64,000 bases of DNA from CAVWNR01 sp963756525 (GCA_963756525.1 CAVWNR010000006.1:124001-188000); one strand, 5' to 3'; positions 8,476-16,469 are shown, counted from the first letter of the stretch. A program made the numbers and translations. Notes: a model not told the origin generated them from the sequence alone.

Positions 8476-9135
8476 TCAGAACAGGCGCTGGGACGGGTCG
8501 TCGGCACCGCGCAGGGCGTCGTAGTCGAGCACGAGGCAGGCGATGCCACGGTCCTCGGCGAGCACGCGGGCCTGCGGCTTGATCTCCTGTGCGGCGAGAA
8601 CGCCGCGCACCGGCGCGAGCAGGGGGTCGCGATTGAGCAGGTCGAGGTAGCGGGTGAGCTGCTCCACGCCGTCGATCTCGCCGCGCCGCTTGATCTCGAC
8701 GGCCACCGCCACGCCGTCCGGGTCGCGCGCCATGATGTCGACCGGCCCGATCGGCGTGGGGTACTCCCGGCGCACCAGCCGGTACCCCGCCCCGAGCGTA
8801 TGGATGTGCTGGGCGAGCAGCGCCTGCAGGTGCGCCTCGACGCCGTCCTTCACCAGCCCGGGATCGACGCCGAGCTCGTGGGTGAAGTCGTGCAGGACCT
8901 CCTCGACGGTGATGATCAGTGCCTCGCCCACGCGGTTGGTCACCGTCCAGGTGCACTCCGCCGTGCTGAGTGTGCAGGGCGGGCTCATCCAGTTCAGCGG
9001 CTTGTAGGAGCCGCCGTCGGAGTGGACCAGCACCGAGCCGTCCGCCTTGATCACGAGCAGCCGGGTGGCCAGCGGCAGGTGCGCGGTGAGCCGGCCGACG
9101 TAGTCCACCGAGCAGCGGGCGATGACCAAGCGCAC
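8476..9135 (-). CDS. nucS: Mismatch-specific endonuclease NucS/EndoMS
   Basis: A 219-residue enzyme that cuts both strands at G-T, G-G and T-T mismatches. It is the core of the actinobacterial mismatch repair that replaces MutS/MutL. The PD-(D/E)XK nuclease core is visible as GPVDIMARD followed by AVEIKRRG. The extreme C-terminus SQRLF resembles the conserved clamp-binding tail of NucS. It starts with GTG at 9135 behind a TAGCCT hexamer (7-nt spacer), suggesting leaderless expression. It lies upstream of and co-directional with the F0 genes. Confidence 0.93.
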   Translation of the reverse strand: MRLVIARCSVDYVGRLTAHLPLATRLLVIKADGSVLVHSDGGSYKPLNWMSPPCTLSTAECTWTVTNRVGEALIITVEEVLHDFTHELGVDPGLVKDGVEAHLQALLAQHIHTLGAGYRLVRREYPTPIGPVDIMARDPDGVAVAVEIKRRGEIDGVEQLTRYLDLLNRDPLLAPVRGVLAAQEIKPQARVLAEDRGIACLVLDYDALRGADDPSQRLF

Positions 9136-9142
9136 TCCGCGG

Positions 9143-9148
9143 AGGCTA
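9143..9148 (-). promoter_or_regulatory. -10 element for nucS (leaderless)
   Basis: TAGCCT on the minus strand, 7 nt before the nucS GTG. It overlaps the plus-strand hexamer of the divergent aldo-keto reductase gene by 2 bp. Confidence 0.5.
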
Positions 9149-9152
9149 CCTT
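9147..9152 (+). promoter_or_regulatory. -10 element for aldo-keto reductase (leaderless)
   Basis: TACCTT on the plus strand, 6 nt before the GTG at 9159, overlapping the nucS -10 on the opposite strand. Confidence 0.5.
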
Positions 9153-9158
9153 TGCCTG

Positions 9159-9986
9159 GTGCCGTCCATACCGACGATGCGCCTGAACACCGGCGCGGAG
9201 ATGCCGATGCTCGGCTTCGGCGTCTTCCAGGTTCCCAACAACGCCACCGCTGCCGCTGTCGGGACCGCCCTGCGGGCCGGCTATCGCAGCATCGACACCG
9301 CGACGCTCTACCGCAACGAGGATCAGGTCGGCGCGGCTATCCGCGACTCCGGGATCTCACGCGACGAGCTGTTCGTCACCACCAAGGTCTGGAACACCGA
9401 CCAGGGTTACGACCAGACGCTGCGCGCGTTCGACGTCAGCCTGGGCCGGCTCGAGATGGAGTTCGTCGACCTCTACCTGATCCACTGGCCGCTACCGGCG
9501 CGGGACCGCTACGTCGACACCTGGCGGGCGCTCGAGAAGCTCTACGCCGACGGGCGCGCGCGGGCGATCGGGGTGTCGAACTTCCAGATCGCGCACCTCG
9601 AACGGCTCCTCGGCGAGACCGGCGTGGTGCCCGCCGTGAACCAGGTGGAGCTGCATCCGTACCTGGCCCAGGGGGCGCTACGCGAGTACCAAGACGCGCA
9701 CAGCATCGTCACCGAGGCGTGGTCGCCGATCGGGCGGGGCGGACCGTTGCTCGCCGACCCGGTCGTCACCGCGATCGCCGCCGACCACGGCAAGTCGTCC
9801 GCGCAGGTCGTGCTGCGCTGGCACGTCCAGAACCGCATCGTCGCGATTCCGCGCTCGGTCACGCCGTCGCGCATCGCCGAGAACATCGACATCTTCGACT
9901 TCGAGCTCACCGCCGACCAGATGGCCGCGCTGGACGGCCTGAACCGCGACGAGCGCATCGGCCCGGACCCCGACACGTTCAGCTGA
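9159..9986 (+). CDS. Aldo/keto reductase (2,5-diketo-D-gluconate reductase-like)
   Basis: A 275-residue NADPH-dependent (beta/alpha)8-barrel reductase. Family motifs appear in order: LGFGVFQVPN, the catalytic Asp/Tyr region GYRSIDTATLYRNE, DLYLIHWPLP with the catalytic His, VSNFQIAHLERL, AVNQVELHPYL, and the cofactor segment IPRSVTPSRIAENIDIFDF. The length is typical. Divergent from nucS and convergent with meaA; a palindromic repeat separates it from meaA. The true carbonyl substrate cannot be told from sequence. Confidence 0.94.
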   Translation: MPSIPTMRLNTGAEMPMLGFGVFQVPNNATAAAVGTALRAGYRSIDTATLYRNEDQVGAAIRDSGISRDELFVTTKVWNTDQGYDQTLRAFDVSLGRLEMEFVDLYLIHWPLPARDRYVDTWRALEKLYADGRARAIGVSNFQIAHLERLLGETGVVPAVNQVELHPYLAQGALREYQDAHSIVTEAWSPIGRGGPLLADPVVTAIAADHGKSSAQVVLRWHVQNRIVAIPRSVTPSRIAENIDIFDFELTADQMAALDGLNRDERIGPDPDTFS

Positions 9987-9989
9987 GCA

Positions 9990-10052
9990 CGACTTTGTCC
10001 CGCGGTGACACGCTGCGGCGCCCTGACAACGTGTCACAGCGGGGCAAAGTCG
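9990..10052. repeat. Family A palindromic repeat, copy 1
   Basis: Arms of 23 bp at 9990-10012 and 10030-10052 pair with two mismatches around a 17-nt loop. The right arm contains TGTCACAGCGGGGCAAAG. Located between converging aldo-keto reductase and meaA genes, where it could terminate both transcripts. Same family as 32514, 33646 and 61847. Confidence 0.85.
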
Positions 10053-10065
10053 TCCGAGTGACGGC

Positions 10066-12048
10066 TCAGCGGCGGGCTTCGACGATCGCGTCGACCACCT
10101 CGGCGAGGACGCCGTCGATCGCGAAGTCCTTGGCGGTGAACACCCGGGCGACGCCGGCCTCGCGCAGCCGGGCCCCGTCCGCCCGCGGGATGATGCCGCC
10201 GACCACGACGGGCACGTCGGCGAGCCCCTCGGCGCGCAGCCCGGCGAGCACCTCGGGCACGACGGACAGGTGCGACCCCGAGAGCACCGACAGACCCACC
10301 ACGTCGACGTCCTCCTCGACGGCCGCCGCGACGATCTGGGCCGGGGTCAGCCGGATGCCGGAGTAGATCACCTCGAAGCCGGCATCACGTGCGCGCACGG
10401 CGATCTGCTCCGCGCCGTTGGAGTGCCCGTCCAGGCCGGGCTTGCCGACCAGCAAGCGCAGCGGCCGGCCGAGCTCGGCCCCGACGGCCCGCACCCGCTC
10501 GCGCACCGCCGTCGACTCCGGCCCCGAATGCCCGCCGACTGCGCCCACCCCGGTGGGCGCGCGGTACTCGCCGAACACCTCGCGGAGCACGCCGGCCCAC
10601 TCGCCGGTGGTCACGCCGACGCGAGCACAGGCCAACGACGGCTCCATCAGGTTCACGCCGGTCTTGGCGGCGTCGCGCAGCGCGCGCAGCGCCTGCTCGA
10701 CGGTTGCCGCGTCGCGGCCGGCCCGCCACGCGCGGACGGCATCGACGGCGGCCTGCTCGGCGGCCGGGTCGACGGTGTGGATGGCGGCCTCGGCGTCGGC
10801 CAGCAGCGGGCTGGGCTCGGCCTCGGTGTAGCGGTTCAGCCCGACCACCACCGTCTCGCCGGACTCGACCCGCCGGCGGTGCTCGGCCAGCGAGGCGACC
10901 AGCGCGGACTTCAGGTACCCGGACTCGACCGCGGCCACCGCGCCGCCCATCCCGAGGACGTGCTCGATCTCCGCTCGGGCGCCGGACCCGATCTCGGCGG
11001 TCTTCGCCTCGACCACGTGCGAGCCGGCGAACAGATCGTCGTAGGCCAACAGGTCCGACTCGAAGGCGAGCACCTGCTGCATGCGCAGCGACCACTGCTG
11101 GTCCCACGGCCGGGGCAGGCCGAGCGCCTCGTTCCACGCGGGCAACTGCACGGCGCGAGCCCGGGCGTCGCGCGACGCGGTCACCGCGAGCATCTCGAGC
11201 AGGATGCGGTAGACGTTGTTCTCCGGCTGCGCCTCGGTGAGCCCGAGCGAGTTCACCTGCACGCCGTAGCGGAACCGCCGCTTCGCCGGATCGGCCACGC
11301 CGTAACGGTCGCGGGTGATCTCGTCCCAGAGCCGGCCGAACGCGCGCAGCTTGCACATCTCCTCGACGAAGCGCACGCCGGCGTTGACGAAGAACGAGAT
11401 CCGCGCGACCACGTCGGGGAACGCGCCGGGCGCCACCTGTCCGGAGTCCCGCACCGAGTCCAGCACGGCGATCGCGGTGCAGATCGTGAAGGCGACCTCC
11501 TGCACCGGCGTGGCGCCGGCCTCCTGCAGGTGGTAGCTGCAGACGTTGATCGGATTCCACCGCGGCACCTTCACCACGGTGTAGGTGATCAGGTCGGTGA
11601 TCAGGCGCAGCGACGGTCCCGGCGGGAACACGTAGGTGCCACGCGAGAGGTACTCCTTGATGATGTCGTTCTGCGTCGTGCCGGCGAGCTTGGCCCGGTC
11701 GGCGCCCTGTTCGTCGGCCACGGCCAGGTAGAGGGCCAGCAGCCACATCGCCGGAGCGTTGATCGTCATCGACGTGTTCATCTGCTCGAGCGGGATGCCG
11801 TCGAAGAGTGCACGCAGATCGCCGATGTGCGCGATCGGGACGCCGACCCTGCCGACTTCGCCGCGCGCCAGCTCGGCATCCGGGTCGTAGCCGGTCTGCG
11901 TCGGCAGGTCGAAGGCTACCGAGAGCCCGGTCTGGCCCTTGGCGAGGTTGCGCCGGTAGAGGGCGTTGGACTCGCTCGCCGACGAGTGGCCGGCGTACGT
12001 GCGCATCAGCCAGGGGGCGTCGCGGCGGTCGTCGGTCGGGTAGGGCAT
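10066..12048 (-). CDS. meaA: MeaA-type acyl-CoA mutase (ethylmalonyl-CoA mutase-like), cobalamin-dependent
   Basis: A 660-residue single-chain mutase. The N-terminal substrate barrel carries RTYAGHSSASESN, KGQTGLSVAFDLPTQTGYDP, QMNTSMTINAPAMWLLALY and LQEAGATPVQEVAF. The C-terminal cobalamin-binding domain has the base-off motif GLDGHSNG (D-x-H-x-x-G). The sequence pattern fits MeaA of the ethylmalonyl-CoA pathway better than the two-subunit methylmalonyl-CoA mutase. The start at 12048 follows GGAGGTGCC; the frame continues upstream without homology. No ccr or epimerase gene is in this window, so the pathway assignment remains an inference from family resemblance. Confidence 0.9.
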   Translation of the reverse strand: MPYPTDDRRDAPWLMRTYAGHSSASESNALYRRNLAKGQTGLSVAFDLPTQTGYDPDAELARGEVGRVGVPIAHIGDLRALFDGIPLEQMNTSMTINAPAMWLLALYLAVADEQGADRAKLAGTTQNDIIKEYLSRGTYVFPPGPSLRLITDLITYTVVKVPRWNPINVCSYHLQEAGATPVQEVAFTICTAIAVLDSVRDSGQVAPGAFPDVVARISFFVNAGVRFVEEMCKLRAFGRLWDEITRDRYGVADPAKRRFRYGVQVNSLGLTEAQPENNVYRILLEMLAVTASRDARARAVQLPAWNEALGLPRPWDQQWSLRMQQVLAFESDLLAYDDLFAGSHVVEAKTAEIGSGARAEIEHVLGMGGAVAAVESGYLKSALVASLAEHRRRVESGETVVVGLNRYTEAEPSPLLADAEAAIHTVDPAAEQAAVDAVRAWRAGRDAATVEQALRALRDAAKTGVNLMEPSLACARVGVTTGEWAGVLREVFGEYRAPTGVGAVGGHSGPESTAVRERVRAVGAELGRPLRLLVGKPGLDGHSNGAEQIAVRARDAGFEVIYSGIRLTPAQIVAAAVEEDVDVVGLSVLSGSHLSVVPEVLAGLRAEGLADVPVVVGGIIPRADGARLREAGVARVFTAKDFAIDGVLAEVVDAIVEARR

Positions 12049-12140
12049 GGGCACCTCCGGCGGTTGCGCGGAGTCTACGAAGGTCCGGTGCGCGCCCGTG
12101 GACAACTGTGGCGGACTTCGCAGCGAAAGCTGGGCCGGGC

Positions 12141-13076
12141 TCAGGACGCCCAGATATCGGTGATCGGCGCCGCGGTAGCGCTTGCCCCGGCGTGGGGCAG
12201 GCCGAACGCGTCCTCGATCGTGCGCAGCATCCGGTAGTGGTCGATCCGCTCGGCATAGCGGCCGGGACGCACGCGGGCACCCACGATGATCGTCGGGATC
12301 TGGTTGCCCGCGCTGAAGTCGTCCTCGTCCCACGTGACGATCAGCACGCTGCGATGGGTCGACGCCCACTGGACGTAGCCGCCCAGCTGGTCGCGCAGCC
12401 ACGAGTCGGCCTCGGCGATGGACCCGTCGTGCATGTCATGGTCGAGGTCGGGAATGGCGAAGGCGACGTTGGGCAGGCGCGTGTAGTCGCGCGGGAACGC
12501 GGTGAACGGCAGGCTGGCGGAGGCCGGAACGCCGGTGAAGTCGATCCACGGGCAGTGCTTGCGCGCGTACGACCCGCTGCTGCATCCGGTGTACCCGGGA
12601 GCGGGCAGGCCCTGCGCGTACCCGGCGAACGTGCGGCCGGCGGCGATCAGTTCGCCGCCGAGATTGGGCGCGCCGAACGTGTGCGGGCACGAGTCGTCGG
12701 TGACGCCCTGCGTCGAGCCGGAGAACAGTGCCAGGTAGTTCGGCTCGCTCGGGTGGGTGATCGCGAAGGACTGGGTGAACGACGCACCCGCTGCGGCCAG
12801 CGAGTTGAGGTAGGGCGCCTGCGGGTTGCCGATGACGTCGCTGTACGAGCGGTTCTCCATGACCACCACGACGATGTGCTCGGGGCCCTGTGCGGTGGTG
12901 CGCGGTGTGCTCGCCGGCGCCGCCGCAGTGTGTGCTGGGCCGGACCTCGTCGGGGACGCCGGCGATGAGCTGGAGCTCACCGGTGCCGGTGCCGAGTTGC
13001 TGCTGCGCACCGTCCCACTCTGCGAGCTGCAGGCCGACAGCGCCAGCACCATGACAACAAAGACCGCGACGCGCAC
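12141..13076 (-). CDS. Secreted phosphoesterase lipoprotein (phospholipase C/acid phosphatase family)
   Basis: A 311-residue exported enzyme. From the GTG at 13076 the protein begins RVAVFVVMVLALSAC, a lipoprotein signal with lipobox L-S-A-C at about residues 12-15, followed by a Ser/Pro/Ala-rich linker to about residue 60. The phosphoesterase domain then starts with HIVVVVMENRSYSDVIGN, the metal-binding N-terminal motif of PF04185, and later has IVTWDEDDF. The frame extends 66 codons upstream, but that stretch runs toward namH and would hide the signal peptide. Likely anchored outside the membrane; the phosphoester substrate is unknown. Confidence 0.85.
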   Translation of the reverse strand: MRVAVFVVMVLALSACSSQSGTVRSSNSAPAPVSSSSSPASPTRSGPAHTAAAPASTPRTTAQGPEHIVVVVMENRSYSDVIGNPQAPYLNSLAAAGASFTQSFAITHPSEPNYLALFSGSTQGVTDDSCPHTFGAPNLGGELIAAGRTFAGYAQGLPAPGYTGCSSGSYARKHCPWIDFTGVPASASLPFTAFPRDYTRLPNVAFAIPDLDHDMHDGSIAEADSWLRDQLGGYVQWASTHRSVLIVTWDEDDFSAGNQIPTIIVGARVRPGRYAERIDHYRMLRTIEDAFGLPHAGASATAAPITDIWAS

Positions 13077-13155
13077 GGTGCAAGTGTGGCTCGCCGCGGC
13101 GCGCCGGTTACCGTGGTCGCGAGCCCGACCCGATACCTGGGAGCCAGCACCCGAC

Positions 13156-14730
13156 ATGCGCATCACCGGCCTCGGCCACGCCAGCGTGTTCATCGAGACC
13201 GCCCACGGCAGCATCCTCACCGACCCCTGGGTGAACCCGGCGTACTTCGGGTCATGGTTCCCGTTCCCGGACAACTCGCAGCTGGACTGGGACCGCTTCG
13301 GGCACGCCGACTACCTGTTCGTCAGCCACCTGCACCACGACCACTTCGATCCCGAGCAGCTGCGCCGCCACGTCCACAAGGACGCGACCGTGCTGCTGCC
13401 CGAGTACCCGACCAGCGAACTCGAGGACGCGCTGCGCGAGATCGGCTTCCACCGGTTCGTCGCGCCGGCGTCCGGCGAGATGGTCGAGGTGGACGGGCTG
13501 CAGGTCATGATCCAGGCGCTGGTCTCCCCGACGGACGGACCGATCGGCGACTCGTCGCTGTGGGTTAGCGACGGGTCGGCTCGGCTGCTGAACCAGAACG
13601 ACGCCCGGCCCGCGGAACTGAGCGCCTTCACCGGGCTCGGGCCGGTGGACGCCTACCTGATCCAATTCTCCGGCGCGATCTGGTTCCCGATGGTCTACGA
13701 GCTTCCCAAGCGGGCCAAGCAGGCCCTCGGCGCGCAGAAGCGGGCGCGGCAGTTCGACCGCACGCTGCGCTACATCGAGGAGCTGGGCGCGCGCTACGTC
13801 TTCCCGACCGCGGGGCCGCCGTGCTTCCTGGACGAGGAGCTGTGGGGGTTCAACGACATCTTCGGCGACGAGTCGAACATCTTCCCCGACCAGCAGGTGT
13901 ACCTGGCCTGGCTGGGCGAGCACGGCCATGACGAGGGGCGGCTGCTGCTGCCGGGCTCGGTCGCCTCGCTCGCCGAGCCGGGCTGCCCGGTCGAGCATCC
14001 GTGCGACCCGGCGACGGTCTTCGCCGACAAACCGGCGTACCTGCGGGCCTACCAGGCTCGCCGGCAGCCGGCCGTCGAGGCGCAGAAGAGCACGTGGGCC
14101 CGGCCGGACCTCGACGTGCTGGGGGCGATCAAGGACTGGTTCGCCCCGCTGCTCGCCGAGGCCGACCACATGGCCGCCGGCATCAACGGAGCGATCCGCT
14201 TCACCGCCGAAGACGGCGAGCGCGGCGATCTGGACTTCCTGCTCGACTTCGTCGCCCGCGAGGTGCGCGAGTACGGCGGGGAGAAGGTGCGCTACCGGTT
14301 CTGCACCCGCCGGGCGTACCTGGAAAAGCTCGTGGCAGACCATGAGATCGACTGGGTCAACTCGCTGTTTCTCTCCTGCCGGTTCTCGGCGACCCGGATC
14401 GGCCCGTACAACGAGTTCATCTACGTCTTCTTCAAGTGCCTGTCCGAGGAGCGGCTCAACTACGCCGAGGGCTGGTTCGCCGAGCAGAACGCCGCCGAGG
14501 CGGCCGAGACCATCGTTCTCGACGGCTGGGAGATGCAGCACCGCTGCCCGCACCTGAAGGCCGACCTGTCGCGCTTCGGACAGATCGATAACACTGACAG
14601 CGACGGCGCGCTCTTGACCTGCCAGATGCACGGCTGGAAGTGGCGCCTCGCCGACGGGAAATGCCTGACCAGCGTCGGCCACGACCTGCGCTGCGCGCCC
14701 GCTGAAGATGTCGGTGCCCCGCCCACGTGA
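13156..14730 (+). CDS. namH: UDP-MurNAc hydroxylase-like protein: metallo-beta-lactamase fold plus Rieske domain (NamH-like)
   Basis: A 524-residue two-domain protein. The N-terminal half is a metallo-beta-lactamase-like domain with HLHHDHFD at residues about 56-63. The C-terminus is a Rieske-type centre with C-P-H and C-Q-M-H ligand pairs in HRCPHLKADL and LTCQMHGWKW. This size and architecture match mycobacterial NamH (Rv3818), which hydroxylates UDP-MurNAc to the N-glycolyl form found in mycobacteria and related actinomycetes. I infer that muramic acid is N-glycolylated in this organism. The ATG at 13156 is the first start giving the conserved G-H-A-S-V-F-I-E segment. Some relatives act on other substrates, so function is likely rather than certain. 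Confidence 0.8.
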   Translation: MRITGLGHASVFIETAHGSILTDPWVNPAYFGSWFPFPDNSQLDWDRFGHADYLFVSHLHHDHFDPEQLRRHVHKDATVLLPEYPTSELEDALREIGFHRFVAPASGEMVEVDGLQVMIQALVSPTDGPIGDSSLWVSDGSARLLNQNDARPAELSAFTGLGPVDAYLIQFSGAIWFPMVYELPKRAKQALGAQKRARQFDRTLRYIEELGARYVFPTAGPPCFLDEELWGFNDIFGDESNIFPDQQVYLAWLGEHGHDEGRLLLPGSVASLAEPGCPVEHPCDPATVFADKPAYLRAYQARRQPAVEAQKSTWARPDLDVLGAIKDWFAPLLAEADHMAAGINGAIRFTAEDGERGDLDFLLDFVAREVREYGGEKVRYRFCTRRAYLEKLVADHEIDWVNSLFLSCRFSATRIGPYNEFIYVFFKCLSEERLNYAEGWFAEQNAAEAAETIVLDGWEMQHRCPHLKADLSRFGQIDNTDSDGALLTCQMHGWKWRLADGKCLTSVGHDLRCAPAEDVGAPPT

Positions 14731-14780
14731 TCATGTCCCCTTGAGCGGTCACCCGCGGCGGGGCAACGGGTCCTGATCAC
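14727..14780. terminator. Imperfect palindrome at the namH stop codon
   Basis: GTGATCATGTCCCC (14727-14740) pairs imperfectly with CGGGTCCTGATCAC (14767-14780). The namH stop codon lies inside the left arm. It probably ends namH transcription before the oppositely oriented tRNA gene. Confidence 0.45.
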
Positions 14781-14806
14781 ACGATCGTCTCGACGACGGC
14801 CGGCGG

Positions 14807-14879
14807 TGGGGCCGGAGGGATTCGAACCCTCACTGCAACGACCCTAAATCGTTCGCCTCTGCCGTTGGGCTACGGCCCC
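14807..14879 (-). tRNA. tRNA with anticodon UAG and a short (class I) variable loop
   Basis: A 73-nt cloverleaf on the minus strand. The 7-bp acceptor stem GGGGCCG/CGGCCCC is perfect, with discriminator A. The anticodon stem AACGA/TCGTT is perfect, the loop is TTTAGGG, and the T arm GAGGG-TTCGAAT-CCCTC is canonical. The anticodon (plus-strand 14844-14846) reads UAG, which decodes CUA leucine codons. Bacterial tRNA-Leu is class II with a long variable arm, yet only 5 nt (GCAGT) lie between anticodon and T stems. The D stem is short (about 3 bp). The CCA end is not encoded (CCG follows). Identity therefore needs checking. Confidence 0.75.
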
Positions 14880-14928
14880 GTGTCGAGCAGCCTACGTGCG
14901 GGCCACCGTGTCGAGGGCGAACTCGGCG

Positions 14929-15393
14929 TCAGAGGCCGAGGTCGCGGCGCAGCTTGGCGACGTGGCCGGTGGCCTTGACGTTGTACTGGGCCTGCTCGAT
15001 CCGGCCATCACCGTCCACGACGAACGTCGAGCGGAGCACGCCGGTGACCGTCTTGCCGTACATCGTCTTCTCGCCGAACGCGCCGTAGGCTTGGTGAACG
15101 GCGAGATCGGGGTCGGACAGCAGGGGGAACGTCAGCGCGTCGCGGTCGCGGAACTTCGCGAGCTGCTCGGGACGGTCCTTGGAGATGCCCACAACGGCGA
15201 TACCCGCAGCAGCGAGCGAGTCGAGGCTGTCGCGGAAGTCGCATGCCTGTGTGGTGCAGCCCGGGGTCATCGCGGCCGGGTAGAAGTAGACGATCGCTCG
15301 GCGGCCGCGGTAGTCGGCCAGCGAGACCTCCTTGCCGTCGGCGTCGGGCAGGGCGAACTCGGGCGCGGTGTCGCCCGGCGACAGGCGGGTCAT
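14929..15393 (-). CDS. bcp: Thiol peroxidase Bcp (peroxiredoxin Q)
   Basis: A 154-residue thioredoxin-dependent peroxidase that reduces H2O2 and organic peroxides. The active site PAAMTPGCTTQACDFRD holds the peroxidatic Cys (about residue 46) and, five residues later, the second Cys typical of the BCP/PrxQ type. FVVDGDGRI and the C-terminal LRRDL are also family features. The start follows a TAGGTT hexamer with a 6-nt spacer. Divergent from the DUF3618 gene, the same neighbour pair as Rv2520c-Rv2521 in Mycobacterium tuberculosis. Confidence 0.95.
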   Translation of the reverse strand: MTRLSPGDTAPEFALPDADGKEVSLADYRGRRAIVYFYPAAMTPGCTTQACDFRDSLDSLAAAGIAVVGISKDRPEQLAKFRDRDALTFPLLSDPDLAVHQAYGAFGEKTMYGKTVTGVLRSTFVVDGDGRIEQAQYNVKATGHVAKLRRDLGL

Positions 15394-15399
15394 GGGCCC

Positions 15400-15405
15400 A
15401 ACCTA
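15400..15405 (-). promoter_or_regulatory. -10 element for bcp (leaderless)
   Basis: TAGGTT on the minus strand, 6 nt before the bcp ATG. Confidence 0.5.
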
Positions 15406-15438
15406 GCCGTTAGGCTCTGCCCGGCCGTTAGGCTCTGC
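15406..15438. repeat. 15-bp direct repeat in the bcp/DUF3618 intergenic region
   Basis: GCCGTTAGGCTCTGC occurs at 15406-15420 and 15424-15438. Each copy contains TAGGCT, a possible -10 for the downstream plus-strand gene, so this could be a duplicated promoter. Confidence 0.8.
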
Positions 15439-15481
15439 GCGGAGCACCGCATATCGGACCGCACATCGGAAGGAGCCCGGC

Positions 15482-15739
15482 GTGGCCCAGCGGACGGCCG
15501 ACGACGTCCAGCGCGAGGTCGAACAGGCCCGCGCGTCGCTGGCGGTGACCATCGACCAGCTTGCCGAGCGGGTCAACCCCAGGCGACTCGCTAACCGGGC
15601 CAAGGAGCAGCTGATCGCGCGTGCGCAGACCCCTGCCGGCAGGGCGGTCATCGGCGCCGGAGGGGCGCTCGTGCTGCTATTGGTCATCCGCCGATCGCGC
15701 CGACGCCGTCGCGCCCGCCGCGGCCAGCCGATCCGGTAG
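15482..15739 (+). CDS. DUF3618 family small membrane protein
   Basis: An 85-residue protein starting with GTG after GAAGGAG. The N-terminal 40 residues form an amphipathic helix beginning RTADDVQREVEQARASLA, the DUF3618 core. One membrane span (about residues 56-69, AVIGAGGALVLLLVI) follows, then a very basic tail rich in Arg. The positive tail should stay in the cytoplasm. Function is unknown for the family. Its position beside bcp is conserved in mycobacteria. Confidence 0.85.
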   Translation: MAQRTADDVQREVEQARASLAVTIDQLAERVNPRRLANRAKEQLIARAQTPAGRAVIGAGGALVLLLVIRRSRRRRRARRGQPIR

Positions 15740-15750
15740 GAGACCACGCC

Positions 15751-16368
15751 GTGCCATTTCGCCTGACGCCGCGAGACAACGCGTTCTATCAGATGTTCAC
15801 CGAGGCCGGGCGCAACGTCGCGGTCGCGGCCGACGTGCTCGGCGGCCTGATGGACCCCGACGCGAACGCAGAGCTGATCGCCAAGGACCTACGCGAGCGC
15901 GAGCATATCGGCGACGACGTGACGCACCGCATCCTGCGCCAGCTCAACACCAGCTTCGTCACACCGTTCGACCGCGAGGACATCTACCGCCTCGCCGGCG
16001 CGCTCGACGACGTCATCGACGCGATGGAGGCGGCTGCCGACTTCGTCGCGCTCACCGGACTCACCCGGCTACCGCTGCTGATGGGCGAGCAGATCGCCCT
16101 GCTGCGCCGCTCGGCCACCGAGACCGCCGAGGCGATGGCCCGGCTGCGCACCCTCAAGGACCTCGAGCCGTACTGGATCGAGGTCAACCGGCTGGAGAAC
16201 GAGGCGGACCGGGTCTACCGCAAGCTGCTCTCCAAGCTGTTCAGCGGCGAGTACAAGGCGCTGGAGATGGTGAAGCTCCGCGAGGTCGCCGACCAGCTGG
16301 AAGAGGCCGCTGACGCGCTCGAACACGTGGCCAACGCGGTCGAGACGATCGCCGTCAAGGAGTCCTGA
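15751..16368 (+). CDS. DUF47/PhoU-like accessory protein of Pit phosphate transport
   Basis: A 205-residue all-helical protein of the DUF47 (PhoU-like) family. Typical features are FRLTPRDNAFYQMFTEAG at the start, the DLREREHIGDDVTHRIL helix, SFVTPFDREDIYRLA and LENEADRVYRKLL. Proteins of this type sit next to Pit transporters and are thought to regulate them. GTG start 12 bp after the preceding stop; pitA follows about 100 bp downstream on the same strand, so a two-gene phosphate uptake unit is likely. Confidence 0.93.
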   Translation: MPFRLTPRDNAFYQMFTEAGRNVAVAADVLGGLMDPDANAELIAKDLREREHIGDDVTHRILRQLNTSFVTPFDREDIYRLAGALDDVIDAMEAAADFVALTGLTRLPLLMGEQIALLRRSATETAEAMARLRTLKDLEPYWIEVNRLENEADRVYRKLLSKLFSGEYKALEMVKLREVADQLEEAADALEHVANAVETIAVKES

Positions 16369-16469
16369 CTTGACCGAGCGAGCATTGCACTCTGCGGCTG
16401 GCGCCGCTGCGGGACCAGTGCGCAACGAGCGAGCGATGACCGCTCGCGCGAAGAGGCAATGAATTGAGC

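Noticed and set aside
10066..12402. 778-residue form of the MeaA mutase
   Set aside because: The extra 118 residues overlap the end of the phosphoesterase gene and have no mutase sequence; GGAGG precedes the ATG at 12048.
16369..16469. A gene or riboswitch between the DUF47 gene and pitA
   Set aside because: Only about 100 bp with weak GC-rich hairpin potential and short GAGCGA-like repeats; nothing specific.
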